Shown: one piece after another, positions 1 to 12,515 of the stretch
Layout: the number at the start of each line of letters is the position of its first letter
Position numbering within the stretch: the stretch's first letter is position 1
Source of the DNA: Galerina marginata
Lineage: Eukaryota; Basidiomycota; Agaricomycetes; Agaricales; Galerinaceae
Reading direction: 5' to 3'
Length of the DNA: 64,000 nt
Assembly (NCBI GenBank): GCA_023014335.1
Contig: JAECYW010000002.1
Coordinates: forward strand, 2,294,001 to 2,358,000
Notes under the pieces: model-generated
Told to the model about the DNA's origin: nothing
The model's database searches: none
The model's input: the letters and a program-made list of their open reading frames with translations, nothing else
Program-made: the position numbers and the translations under genes

Positions 1-300
1 CAGAAAGATACCCTCCCGACGAAGGGCCTGTATCTGGGCCTCACGTTGCCGTTGTTGGATAAGGGCGATTTTTGTAGAACGTGGCGTCCTTCGGGCGAGT
101 CCATTGGCCGGGAGAAGTGGTGACTTGTGGGCTTTAGAAATACCATGGGGGGAAGGGCGTTTCTTTGGGTAGACGAGAGAGTTGCGGGAATGTTTGTTCG
201 ATGCCACTTCTTTCATGTCGAAACGAATCGTATCGGACGAGCGTTCGATCGATTGGGAACTACGGGTGCGCAGGGGAGAAGGGAAACTATGATCAGCCAT
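1..300 (-). CDS. N-terminal part of an unidentified protein, cut by the window edge
   Basis: Reading the minus strand from the ATG at 300 gives 100 codons with no stop up to the window edge. The product begins MADHSFPSPLRTRSS and is rich in Ser, Arg and Pro. It ends in a Gln/Arg/Glu-rich stretch (around KIALIQQRQREAQIQALRRE) that could start a coiled coil. An open frame of this length without a stop, against the short interrupted frames around it, suggests a real first exon. I do not recognise the family. The purine-rich strand at 640-760 would lie in its upstream region. Confidence 0.6.
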   Translation of the reverse strand, partial: MADHSFPSPLRTRSSQSIERSSDTIRFDMKEVASNKHSRNSLVYPKKRPSPHGISKAHKSPLLPANGLARRTPRSTKIALIQQRQREAQIQALRREGIFL

Positions 301-3262
301 GGTACCACAAGGCGAGGTCAGAGTCAAGAGAAAAGACGCGATTTAGGCGAGTTTCTAGATAATTCGGACGAAGACACTAAGAGAGGTTCGAGACCGAAAG
401 GATACAGCGTGAAGCGCGGACACGTTATGGATGATGCACTCGATCGTCACCATTTGATGATAGACTCGATCGCACAAAATAACTCTCGAGCGGTAACAAG
501 TCTGAATAAACTCACGAATTAAGTGAGACTAATGACCATGCGCGAAAGCAAGGGAACAGAAGGCGACACGGGCGTCGAGAATGTGCTGGCTGTTGAGCTC
601 AAGGAGCAGGCCACTCGTCTACAGAAATGAGAAGGTCGTGGTGAGCGTCGTCGGTCGTGATAAAGAAGAGACAGGAAGAGGAAAAGGGGAAGAAGGACGT
701 GGGAGGTCGCGGAGGGGGATGGACTCGACGACGACGAGGGAGGAAGAGGACAAGGAGGAATTGAATGAAATAACACAAATATCGATGGATCACAGTGTTT
801 GGGGTCTTACTGTGTCTGTCACACTACCGTGACCCAACAGACAACCGGCGCCGCTGCGGCGATGACCACAGGACAACGGCAATCACAATACCCTTATCGG
901 GTTGATCTGCATCCGCCGCGGTCCGGCCCTCTCCCACACCCCACACGTTTTACGACGAGCTCAATTGAAGATGACGTAGATAAATACACACCTGCACTAC
1001 ACTCGCTTGTTAGCTTCTTCACACACGACCGACGAAATTCACACTCACCAGTCAGAAGGCTCAAGAGGAGAGGTAGTTTGCAAGTTCTGTGTTGTCTGCT
1101 GAGAAAGGGGCATGTAGTCCCAAAAAATTCACCTACAGATGCGAACAAGGGAGATGTCTTTCGATTTCGTCTTGAACGGACCACAATTATTACGAGTCGG
1201 GATTATTCTGTAATGCTGGAGATGGATACGAGAGATGCGGGAGAACAAAAGAATGACTGAGGGTGAGTTGTACGGGTGTTGTCTATCGTCTTAGATAGTC
1301 GCCACGTCGAGTTGGCGAAAACAAAGACGTTGTTGGCACACTCGAAATGAAGCGAGCGTGGATGTCCAAGTAGCTTTGAACGGTGAGTCACAAGAGGCCA
1401 GCCCAACTGATAATTGGACTTGACAAGGACGCCGATATAAGGGAGGGGAGAGTAGAAAGAGTTGTGTCGAGTGAACAACTAACAACTTTTCAAGGACAAG
1501 GACAAGGACAAAGCATGCACGGTGAAGCCGCTTATCCTGCTCAAAATCCAGGTTCAGTGCCTTCGGCCATAATTCGATTCTATTCCCATCCCTGTTTTGA
1601 TTCAAGTCCACCACGTTTTCTGCCTGCAGGCAAGGGAACGACAAGATTCGCCCATCCTGGCTTGCTTATGTGATGTCCACTCGCCTCAGAGGTTGGGAAT
1701 CGCCTGGTCAAATGGGTTTATCTTGACAAGATCTAAAGTAAAGAAGGCACCGGATACTCTTATTTAAATTTGGACTTTTGCCTTGACTGCATATGTAATT
1801 GGTAGAATAATCGCTCAAAGAACAGAAAGTATTTCCTCAGAATGTTCTTCCTCGATCCCGGTAGGTCACTGTGCTTTCGAATTCTTCGGAATATGTTTCA
1901 ATCAAACCCTCGAGGCTAATTGGATCAATTGATTCCACGGAATCTCGCCGCGGCCCAGATAGCATCATTGATACCCTGAGCGTTCCATGGCGTTTGCATG
2001 TCGCCCATCAGCCATTTTTACGGGAGCACCGATCCCAGGCAATATTACTGTGCCGAATAATGAGTTTAATTTTATAAATACAGGAATCTGGCAACATAAA
2101 TGTAGGTGAAGTCTCCCCCGACGTGACAGACAGACCATGCTAAAGTGCCTTCTCATGCTCTCCGATTAACAAGAGACACGGTCAACCGAGAAATGCAAGT
2201 TTGCATCATATGTTCACCGGAAGCATGAACGTTGCAAGTTCCGGATTTGGTGGGCCTCGACACATATGGAAATATGGTCGCCTGTTCGCGCGCCACGGCG
2301 GCATCAGCCGCTGGCAGTTCTTCACCTTTGCATCGAGGCATCGATAAGAAATCGGACTGAATGAAGTTCCTTGAAACCCTTGTTCTCCTGCCGCCAGGGA
2401 CTAACTAGTCTGGTTTTAGATGCTGTGTGTTAGCGCTCACAGATTTCATGACAAAAGCTTCAATGTTGATGAAAACCTGATATAACTGGTCAGAAAAGAA
2501 GTTTTGCGTGTAACGTTTCTCTGATGGTATGTATGATAGTGTTACGTTCTTTATATGCCCAAAAGAACTGAGAACCCCGAGACTCCGATTTACGGATGCT
2601 TTCCAACCTAAAAACCCGTGGGTCTTAAAGCCCTGGTCTCCATTCGATTATCGCCAACGGGCCCATCATCCTTCATGACATGTGTATTTGATGAAGGGAG
2701 CGGCGCATAATTTGAGATTTAAAATCCCTTGAAATATATAGACCGAAGCCTACGAAAGATTGCACGAACTGCCATGGTCGGCGATAGACGCGGCATAGGC
2801 AAGTCCAAATAACAGCTCAGTAATTGCGTTCGTCGTGACACCCGACGCAAGGAATCGGGAATTGCGGCGAAAAGGCGTTTAGGAAAAATACACGAGGTGA
2901 TTCCTTTCCATTGCCAAGATGCCACTTGAGCACCGAACTTTTGACATCGGCGGCGCCTTTGGAAAATATCGCATACCGAATGATACTCTTGATTGTGGGA
3001 TCTTGTGAGTGAACTCTCAGTATTAATGTCTCGCTAAAGCCACAGGAATTTCATCTCATTAGACCAGTGCAGGAGATCTATCAAGCCGGCGTTATACATA
3101 TAATACTTGAATATTCGCAAGGGCGAAAATGGATAGGCATTATTGAAAAAAAAAACTAGTCAATAGTCACAAAGAAAAGGAATCATTGAGCATTAGCGTC
3201 CAGGCACAGACAAAGAAAAGTGCGATGGAAGAGCAGGGAGTAAGGTGTACAATGGTTGATGG
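301..3262. other. Intergenic stretch with no supportable gene
   Basis: About 3 kb with only short overlapping frames, none with a recognisable motif or spliceable neighbours. It contains a purine-rich tract (about 640-760) and otherwise ordinary sequence. It probably holds the promoter of the gene at 1-300 and the 3' UTR of the gene ending at 3263. Confidence 0.5.
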
Positions 3263-6200
3263 TCACTCTCTGTGAGAGCCTCCCAAGAGAAGCGCCATCA
3301 AATCAGGATTTGGGGGATTGTTGCTGGGATGACCTTGTTGTAGATGAGGGGGCATAATATGCGGTAGCATGTGGGAGGGCAAGTGAGGTTGCTGTTGTTG
3401 CTGACGCATGGTGATGTGGGACGGACCAGTCGGACCTTGCTGAGGGAATCCGCCGTTGATTCGATTTCCACTAACTCCCGAACCCCCGAGCCCCATGAGA
3501 TGATGATGGTTTGAGAGACGTGGGTCCATGTTTGGATGGCCGAGGTTTCCCAAGGGATGCTGCTGCACGCCAGTAAAATTTGGGCCAGGCACTGGCACTC
3601 GGACCTGTGAGCCATTGAAGTTGATATTGTTGACTCCGTTGAAATTATTGAAGGGAAGTTGTTGAGGAGGAGGAAGAGGACCATTTACATGCAGATTATT
3701 ATGGGGGGCATTAGAAGGAAGGCCGGGCAGTCCTAAAAATTGGGAGGGTTCATGCGGTGGTCGTCCACCTAGATTAGCCAGGCCAGGTGGTAACCGTTGT
3801 TGCTGCTGGCCACTCGGAAGAGGTCCTCCTTGGTTTAGTGGGGAGGGTCCACCTCGATAATGGGGCTGTTGAAGTGACTGTAAGTTTAATCCACCAGTGG
3901 GTCGTCCACCTTGCTGGCCAAAAAGTGGTCCAGGTCCAGAGTACAGAGAATCGATATTTCGTGCCTGCTGGAGTGGAGTTTGTTGAGGAATGCGTTGGAA
4001 GTTGTAATGCATTTGTTCGTCAACCTGCTCGACGAAGTGTCCATCTCGACCTCGAGCAGGCGGAGGCATTGGACGGAGACCAGGAACCATGCCATCGGGC
4101 ACGAAACTGCGATCATCTGCCCGACTATCATACAGAGATTCAAGACGGGGTTCAAGGCGGTTATGGTGTTGCGATTGTTGTTGGAGAAGATGTTGCTGCT
4201 GAAGCACATTCAAACTCGGACCTGGCGAGCCGAACGCCACGTTGTTGTTCAGGAGCGGGTTGGAATTAGAATGATGACCTAGGTTACCTCGCTGGGAGTG
4301 TAATGTGAGACAAGGATCGAACGAACAGTTGGAAAATGAGTACCTGAGAAGAGTTGTTAAGCATAGCAAAGAGCTCGTCCATGGCCCGCTGGTCTCCGGA
4401 GTTCCCTGTGACCAAGCTGACTTGTTCTTGCCTCTGGTTATGGTTCGGGGATGGTGAAGTAAAGCCGCCTGGTGGTTGAGTCTTGCTTGACGATGGTAGT
4501 CCTTCCCTACCTTTGGCGCCGTCAAAGAACTTGGCGAAACGGCTTCCTTTCACTGCGGCCATGCCATTGTAATTCGGTTCCACTTGGGGGTTGAGATTGG
4601 AATTGAAAGCCTCAGTGTTGGTTCGAGGATGTAAATTGAGATTTGAGGCCAACCCCGATTCTCGAGAGTTGTCAAATGCATAGACTTGACGTGTCTGATC
4701 TTCAAAAGGAGAAAACCCAGAAAGTGGCCGTATAGGATCATGCTTGACATATCCTTGAGCAGGTTCTGGCACAATGTTCGGCAAACTACCTGCAGATAGC
4801 GTCAAGCATGCATTCTGGTGAAGAAAAGCACTGTTCTTACTATTCAAAACCTGCGAATTAACAGGATTACCAGAAGTTCCACCTTTGACAGGGCGGCCGC
4901 GCGAAGGCAAGTAAACGAGATCCAGGAGGAGGATGAAAGTTGGTAGTTTCCGAGTCCCCAGAAAGCTTTCCAGGGCCAAGGTGGGACAGGTCTGCACCAG
5001 AGGGTTGTGGTGGTTTTGCTTGAAGGAGATTAAGATCTGGGGAGGGATTCATGCCAGGATGTGATTTTCCAGGAGCCAGTGGATCTTTCATAGCAATGGG
5101 GAAAGGAGTGTCCAGAGGCGAAGAATCCATCGTTGGTGGAGGCACATTTTGTACTTGAGAGTGGACGAGATCCCCTTTGCGGATGGCTTCGGAAGGGAAA
5201 GAATCACCTGGAGAATTTGGAATAACATCATTAGATTTCGACGAAAGAAAAGCGAACCATTCCATACCGTTGTCAGGATTGCGTGGGCGTTGTTGCATTG
5301 AGCTGGTCGCATCTTCACGCTTAGGTTGCTCGAGTGTGATGTGCTCGTTCTTCACAGCGGCATCAACACCGACATCTGTCTTCTTCTTTTCTTCTTCTTT
5401 TTTCATCAAAAGTTTAAAGATTTGGATTTCATCCATAGGAGGTCTCTCTGCAGTCTCAGGCAAGGTCGAGGGCACTGCTTTCTCGATTCCTGGATCTTTA
5501 GAGGAGACTGGAACACCCGAATCTTTCTCCTTCTCTTCTTTCTCTTTCATCCCTTTTTTCCACGCCTGGATTCCATCTAATTCACCAGTAGGAACTCTGC
5601 CCACCAAGAATTCCAGGTGAAGTGTCGCTGGGAACATATGTATCCATCCAAGCAGGCTCTTTCTCTCTCTCTTTCTCTCGGCGTTCCTCTTTCTCCTTGG
5701 TGTCGTCGCCTGTGTTCCCAGATTTCCTGTCGCGAGCAGAAGATCGCTTGTAACGCCCATCACGCTCGTCGCCAGTCCATCGTTTGTCAGTGGTACCTTC
5801 CCAATTTTGGTCGTGACCAGCTTTGTCTCTGCCACGGTCACGGTCTCTTCGAACTGCCATTCTCTCGTCACGTTTGCCATCATCCCTCCAGCGTCGGGGG
5901 TCGTCTTCAACGTCAACGTCGCGATCACGACGAGCGTCATCTTTATCCCGTCGATGGTCGTCGCGCTCCCGGTCCCCGCGAGGAGCCTTTTCATCACGCT
6001 CTCGCCGTGAGATTGATGCCTCCCGCTTAGGTCTGGATGAATCTCGGGCTCGGGAGCGAGCCCTGTCCTTGTCTTCTCGCCTCCCAGTTTCATTACCTAG
6101 AGTGAATGACTGAGAAACAAACGAAGGACATGAAAAAACAAAGCTTACGATCGTCGCGGGTAGAACGAGGAGGCTCTGCACCTAAAAAGGGATGATAAGA

Positions 6201-7156
6201 AAATTGAAGAATACTTAGAGACGAGGCATCCACCTCTTCTCCAATCTTCGCTTGCCTCACCAACTTTTTTCTTGGTAGCCTCGCGAGTTTCTGCTCGACG
6301 AGAGGCGGCATTTGAGGTCAACGTTTGAGTGGGCCGCGAATTATTGGCATTGAGATGTGGTGCCGCCTCTCTCTCCTTTCTGGCATTTGCCAGGGGGAGG
6401 GCAAGCCTATCACGGTCGAATTTATCCGAGAGCTGTAATATCAATTAGCATGAGAATCCAATGCACTTATGGTGAGGCTTACATGGCGAAGACGTTCGTG
6501 ACCTTCTTTTTCTCGTATCTCTCGTTCTCTTTCTTTCTCTCCATCCCGCTCCCGTTCTCTTTCCTTGTCGCGATCGTTGGCGCGCAACGATTGGTGTTTG
6601 AAATTCCCCATTTGAGACGGTTGTGTAAGCGCCGTTCTGAAAGTAGGTCTCGCAGGAGCATCTAGAAAAAGTGTCATTTCAAAGAATACTAAGAACCTCA
6701 CACGACCTTACCTCCCCCATCCTCAGTATCTCGGCGAAAGCTGCGACGACGGGTGTCAACGTCAGCAACAGTTGCAGAGTCAGGACTACACTTACCGTCT
6801 TTCCCTGGCCGCGCCAGGTGTGGGTGGATCATCCTTCTTCAAGGGGTTTTCGTTTTCAGATCTGCAAGGTAGAAGCGTTAATGGCATACGAATACGAATC
6901 CAAAAATAAGCAATTACCCGAACCAAACCTTCAATTCGGGCATATCTGGGGGCGGTTTCACGAGTGGAGAACTTGAAAGGGAAACGAGTTGTTGTCGGGT
7001 ATATTTTCTGAGAGGACGCGGTGAGTGAAGGGGCTTTTCGATGGGTGGTCCGGCATTGTCGTTGTCCTGGGGAGTGCTGTCAGAAGGAGGCGATGGAGAC
7101 TCCTGAGGCACTTGAGAGGATTCTGTGGTTTCCGAAGAGGCAGGTGGGGAGGACAT
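3263..7156 (-). CDS. 4E-T-like (eIF4E-transporter) translational repressor
   Basis: Probable eIF4E-binding repressor of mRNA translation and P-body component. The ATG at 7156 opens an exon that carries YTRQQLVSL near residue 50, which fits the eIF4E-binding consensus Y-x4-L-hydrophobic of 4E-T. Small exons follow (6861-6796 and others) joined by introns of about 50 nt. Next come a long Arg/Asp/Glu-rich segment, a block EPAWMDTYVPSD / GELDGIQAWKKGMK, the block GSRFAKFFDG typical of 4E-T proteins, and a Gln/Pro/Asn-rich tail ending in LMALLLGG. Two apparent one-base frame breaks (near 5593 and near 4904) interrupt the long exon; each is repaired by dropping one base of an AA pair (plus strand). 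It is divergent from the LYR gene, 142 bp away. Family assignment comes from the motifs and is fairly secure; exon edges in the basic region are less so. Confidence 0.75.
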
Positions 7157-7298
7157 GGCTGGTTTAAGAGAGGATGTTTGACAGTTCTGGGTGGAGAGGA
7201 AGGAAGCAAGTCGAAAGCTGCAACGACACAACGCGGGCCTTGAAACGATCACAAGGCAACTCAATTTGCATCACATTACATTACTTTCAACCACAAAC
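7157..7298. promoter_or_regulatory. Shared 142-bp intergenic region between divergent 4E-T-like and LYRM2-like genes
   Basis: The start codons at 7156 (minus) and 7299 (plus) face away from each other with only 142 bp between them, so both promoters must lie here. I see no clear TATA box or repeated operator. Confidence 0.5.
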
Positions 7299-7648
7299 AT
7301 GCACAGTCCCACTCTCAAACATTTTATTCTAAAGCAACAGGTTCTCAACCTCTATCGCGATGCTGTCCGTGCCTCCAGAGGTCTGTATCCTCTGACTTTC
7401 CGAAATCGCAGCATTTTAATGGCAGCGAAAAAGTTATTCCAGATCCCGTGACAAGGAAGGAGACAGTCGCCTGGATTCGAGGCGAATTCGAACGGAACAG
7501 GGACCTAACGGACGTGGTACGTTGCAAATGATGCCAAAGTTAAATAACGCGCTTACCGGTTTCGTAGCACCTTATCGAGCATAAGCTCAAGGTCGCCCGA
7601 CGGGATATAAAATACATTCTACCGACAATTTCCAAGAGACAATCATGA
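7299..7648 (+). CDS. LYR-motif (Complex1_LYR) mitochondrial protein, LYRM2-like
   Basis: Small mitochondrial LYR protein, a family that binds acyl-carrier protein and helps assemble respiratory complexes. Three exons (7299-7380, 7443-7516, 7568-7648) with GT-AG introns join into 78 codons. The protein starts MHSPTLKHFILKQQVLNLYR, so the LYR tripeptide is at residues 18-20. It continues with the family's RDPVTRKETVAWIRGEFERN block and a basic C-terminus. Length and order of motifs match LYRM2. It is too finely split to show up as a long ORF. It lies between the 4E-T-like gene (divergent) and the RdRP gene (same strand, 190 bp downstream). Confidence 0.88.
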
Positions 7649-7838
7649 TGGGTCACGCCTTGTATCACAGCAACCGGTCCCGCCGCCCGACTGCCCTTAT
7701 GGCGCGATCCCAGACCGCGAAGGAAGAGAATCTTGAGCGCCAATCTGTAACTTGTGCTGGGCTTCGCATATATATAGCCCCTTTACCCACCTTATCGGAG
7801 GTCTTTCCTTCATCTCCCACCATCCAGCTCTGCCTGCC

Positions 7839-10800
7839 ATGGAGGCGCTGGAGATTTTTATGCGCAATGTCGACTGGAATTTTACCAGACACCAAGTAAT
7901 GGCCGAGTTGGAGAAAGTTCTTCATGGCCCAAACTTCTCTCACTTTTCGCAAACACAAACACCTCTAAATTTCCACGTTCATCTTCACCCTGACAAGAAC
8001 CGCGTACGCAATCACAAGGGGACAGGTGCTTTGACATTGCCGAGCATTCAGATCGGTAAACACTTTTTGGATTTGCATGGGTCTGATCAACCGCAATTCC
8101 CTATCTTTGTTGGGAGGAAGAGAATTTTATTCGCAGTCAGCAAACAACCTCAAGGTCGGCGGGATGTTGTGGAACGTATTACTCTACAACCCTACATCAA
8201 ACCACGTATTCTGGAGGAACGTGAATGGCGCGCTGCTCAACTTAATGATAGTAACATACCTGTCGTAACCGTCCAATTTGGCTGGGAATGTCGAGATTAC
8301 GTATTCTCCATCGAATGCGAAGGACACTATGAAAACCAAGCAAGTTTGGGTTTCAGCGATGAACGAAGAGAAATCAGAATCAGACTTCAACACGGCGTGG
8401 AGAAGTACTTCATTGCTCTCTCCTATTCGCAAATCGGATCAATGACCGTACAAAATTATCTCGGGCAGGAGGCTGCCATTGTATTCAGCCTCAACACTCC
8501 GCCAACATACGAACACCAAACGGGGTCCTCTCCGACGCCACGCCACAGACTCTCGTTTCTACCCATTCCTGGGCATAAAAGAGTAGCACCCTATGCATCA
8601 CTGGCATTGCGTTTAGTATGCCCTTCTGCCAAATATTTGCAAGTATTTCGTCAGCTTTGCATAACCGCCCAGCTGCACAAAATTGACGAGTACGAATATC
8701 CCATCGACCGGAGAGAGCTCTTTTCGTCCGTTGCATTGGAGGAGCTCCAACAACACCTCCGAAGACTCAATTGGTGTGTTGCCTTTCAAGTCCTATCGCT
8801 TGTGCAAAGTCTAGTTGTAGACGTCAAAGAGATACTGCAGCTCATGCCGCATATATACCAAATGGTTCGGGATGATGGCAAGGTGTTTGCAGCAACGATG
8901 TTACGTAAATTCGGCGCCCGAGTCAAGAGGATGTTCTGGAACGAAGATGAAGCAGAAGAAACGACCGCCTTACAATGTTTTCACAATACGCTAGAGGAAG
9001 TCCGCAAACATACTACACTCGATACTCTGAAGCCGAGTGAAGGTAGCCTTTACGATGCGTTCCATGTCGTGATAACCCCCACGACAATGTTCTTGGATGG
9101 ACCTTTCCCAGAGCGCTCGAACAGAGTCATACGTGCATATGACCCTATCCACCAGGAATCCTTCCTACGTGTCAGTTTTCTCGATGAAGCCAAGCTAAGG
9201 TATCGCTTCGACCGGGAAGTTGACGGGCCTCAGTTTATTCGTGAACGTGTAGGACCCATACTCCTGAAAGGGTTGACCATTGCGGGCAGGACGTTTGAGT
9301 TCCTTGCCTATTCCCAATCGGCGTTAAAAGAACATGCAGTATGGTACGCTCATCTACCGATTACGTTATATTGTCCCTTGGCGCTAATTTGTGGCATTTA
9401 GGTTCGTAAAACCTTTCAAAGAAAGTGACGGACATGTAGTCAACGCAACGTCTATCATCCATGGGCTCGGTAACTTTCGATACACTTCAGTCTGAAAGGC
9501 TCATTTACTGTCCCGCCCGGTATGCAGCACGACTCTCGCAAGCATTTACCGCTACAGATGCTGTCCAAGTCGAGGTCGAGGAAATTTTTTACATTGACGA
9601 TATTACGACGGAAGACGGCAACTACCAATTTACAGATGGTGTCGGAACCCTCTCAAAAGAATTGGCTTCGCGAGATATGGTCCCAGTTAAAGTCCATAAA
9701 GCGACGCGGGAGGAATCGTAAACCACCCCCAAGTTCATACCAAATTCGATTCATGGGTTCCAAGGGAATGCTCTCAGTTGATCACCGTTTACAAGGGCAT
9801 GCGATTTCTTTAAGGCCATCCATGATTAAATTCGATGCCCCCAACTCGACTACTGTTGAAATAGCTCGCGCTTTCGATCGACCTGGGGCATATTTCCTTA
9901 ACCGACCCCTCATCATGCTCCTTGAAGACCTCGGGATCCCGTACGACGTATTTAAGGGATATCAGGACGACGCCGTTCTTGCCACCAAAGAGGCTGCTCA
10001 ATCACTGGGCCAAGCAGCTGCCTTATTTGAAAGACATGGCCTTGGAACATCTTATAGGCTCTCGTCGGTGATGTTGTCACTAGAAAAACTCGACATCAAC
10101 AATCTTCCACATAGCAAATTTTATCCGAAGATGCTGGAATGCGGTATCAACCATATACTTCGTCTACTGAAAAATCATGCACGCATTCCAGTTCCCAACG
10201 CTTGGACTCTTGTAGGTGTTGCGGATGTCCACCGGTATCTCAAGCATGACGAAATTTTCGCCTGTATACGACCTGTCAATGGCAAAACAATATATTTAGA
10301 TGGGCCCGTTTTGATATCGCGTTCCCCCACCATCCATCCTGGAGACGTTATGATTGTCAATGCCATCGGACGACCACCGCCTGGTACTTGCTTCGCTATT
10401 GAACCGTTAGCAAACACAGTTGTGTTTAGTGTTCTGGGTGAATTTTCTTATGACTTTATCCCCTTCCTACGACTCAACATTTCTTTGCATAGGATCTCGC
10501 CCGGTGCCATCATGCCTTGGAGGTGGAGACTTGGACGGAGATGTCTACAATGTGATACCTTTGGAACAATTACCAGAATTTACGATTGCATTTGACCGGC
10601 TTCAAGCACCGGCTAGTTATGACCCAGCCCCTAGAAAAATGTTGGACCGCCGAAGCACAATGGCAGACGTCGCAGAGTTCGTGATGGAATATATCAACTC
10701 TGATGTATGGTCAATCCCTTGCGTCCTATAAAATTCCTACTTATTGGCCTGAATACAAGGTTGTAGGAATTATTGCCATCAACTGGCTTGTTATCGCAGA

Positions 10801-11639
10801 CCAAAGCCCGAAAGGCATTTTCGACGAAGACTGTATCAAATTGGCAAATCTCCACAGCGACGCTGTTGATTACCCTAAATCAGGCCAACCGGTCGCCATT
10901 AGTGCCATTCCAAAATTGAAGCATCGTATCAAACCTGACTGGAACGCTCCAGAAACCGTGAATGCTTCTTCCGCAGACTACTACGAAAGTAGGAGGGCGA
11001 TTGGACGTCTTTTTCGTGCCATAGACCTTCCAGTCGAACAACCAAGCTCTACGACAAATCCGAGACGAAAACACACAAAAGACAGACTGAATGATAAATC
11101 ATTAGAGGATGTGGTGGACCACCTTAGCAACTTCAGTTTGACTGAAGCTCGCGACAATGTTGTTTTTGCGGCCGTGGAAGCCAGAGTCAACGATTTTATA
11201 GACGCCGATGCTGCATTCGGAGCCGACGACATCGAATTGGTAGAGGAACTGTTTAGTCGATACACTTCCGAACTCCGGGGTATATGCGCATCAAATACGC
11301 TTTCGCATGCTCGAACCGCCCAGCTGTCAGAGGCAGAGGCTATCATTGGAACCATAGTGCCAGAAGACCTCTCAACCGCGCAAGCGAAAGGATGCAATGG
11401 CCAAACTGAGGGAGGGCACAGACGTTCTCGTTCGCGCTATTCGGGAGGAACTGGCTGGAGACGATTCAATCTCCTATCACGAAAGCCTCCAACGGGCATG
11501 GTTAGCTTGGAAATTCGCTTGGAAATTGTCTGTGACCCGAGACGAGCCATTTGGGGCACAGAGCTTTGGATGGGTGGCTCTTGGTGCCATTTTTGAAGCA
11601 ATCCGGCAGATTGAGGAGGAATATGAAAGAGACTTATAA
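7839..11639 (+). CDS. Cellular RNA-dependent RNA polymerase of RNA silencing (QDE-1/Rdp1 family)
   Basis: Makes double-stranded RNA from aberrant transcripts for RNAi. The catalytic loop DLDGD is in exon 3 within PSCLGGGDLDGDVYN; upstream are the conserved CPARYAARLSQAFTAT, FTDGVGTLS and SSYQIRFMGSKG blocks. Exons are 7839-9343, 9402-10437, 10493-10704 and 10760-11639, with 55-58 nt introns. The total fits a protein of about 1,209 residues, normal for basidiomycete RdRPs. The exon reading breaks by +1 at about 9475 (TTT), 9667 (TT) and 11360 (CC). Removing one base at each point restores family-like sequence, so the gene is either a pseudogene or carries assembly errors. A predictor could avoid the first break with a 55-nt intron at about 9436-9490, but that would delete the conserved SIIHGLGNF segment. 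This is a spliced nuclear gene, not a viral polymerase. Confidence 0.9.
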
Positions 11640-11716
11640 ACATACACTAGAAATCGAATTGTATTGCTGAAATCCGAACAAAGATCGACAATTTTCACAA
11701 GTTCCGTCCGCAGATT

Positions 11717-12327
11717 TCATGCCTGGTTTCGTAAAACTTTGACCAATATTAACTGATGCAAAAAGAAAGAATCGGGTTCAAGTACTCACTGAGGATCACC
11801 GAGTCTCCTCTTATGAACAATAAACAGTCAGCAACTTCCATCGTCCGAGGAAAAGTGCAGCATGTACAGACCTTAAGAACATCTTACTGATAAAGCGATC
11901 CTTGTTGACTGGCTTCTTGTTTTTTCCTTTGGGTATTTCGGTCCACATCTACAGTAATCTTTAGTGCTGCGCATATGGACAGGAATGCATGCAATGACTA
12001 ACCTCCTTCACGTTTTCGAGGACCTACGGGATTAGGGTTAGTAAATGGACGGGAAAATAGTGAAATAAGACTCGCCATGTTGCTATGCCTATCGAAGGCT
12101 TTTACACGCTGCAAGTAATTTCTTGTTGTTACGAAGCGAGATGAGGACTTGGGCGTGGTTTCTTACTGCCTGTTGCAAGACCGACAGTGGTCCTTGAGAA
12201 ATCTCGTGCTCTTCAAGTTGGCGCAACTGAGCTTCGTCTAATTCAGACTTCGGGACGTGAACATATTGACTAAAAGACAAATCAGATACAAGCCGTTCAG
12301 ACTGATGACGCGGAGCACTCACCTCAT
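11717..12327 (-). CDS. SMD2: Small nuclear ribonucleoprotein Sm D2
   Basis: Core Sm-ring protein of spliceosomal snRNPs. The first coding exon is only ATGAG (12327-12323), spliced to an exon reading [20 protein letters not shown]. Then come [20 protein letters not shown] and [45 protein letters not shown] and SVILILRNQA, the full Sm D2 order including both Sm motifs. The intron 12075-12024 has a GC donor (ATG|gcgagt) and an AG acceptor; no other donor keeps the NM-VLENVKE junction. Frame is intact throughout. Divergent from the Nop7 gene, 188 bp away. Confidence 0.95.
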
Positions 12328-12515
12328 CGTAGTGACTTTGGATATGATCCTCAAGCAAAGTCTGAAGCAGAGACTGAACGGTTCTATATTCACGATGCCA
12401 TCCGTGCTTACATTGGATCCTGCTGCCAAACAAAAACTTTTGATCGAAGGAACTTCGAAGATTTAGACTTTTTGTTCAGTCACAAATTGTCGTATCTGTC
12501 TTCTAGCAGCCGATA

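Noticed and set aside
382..392. tRNA B-box-like GGTTCGAGACC
   Set aside because: No matching A box or cloverleaf can be drawn upstream, and it lies next to the coding start of the edge gene.
4867..6093. Several long frames in the 4E-T-like region as separate genes
   Set aside because: They are successive pieces of one protein linked by introns and apparent frame breaks, not independent genes.
7839..11639. Viral origin for the RNA polymerase gene
   Set aside because: It has spliceosomal introns and the DLDGD loop of cellular silencing RdRPs, and it lacks viral GDD motifs and any viral neighbours.
12020..12042. Telomere-like GGATTAGGGTTAG
   Set aside because: It sits inside an SmD2 intron, where the complementary CTAAC is simply the branch site followed by CCTAAT.
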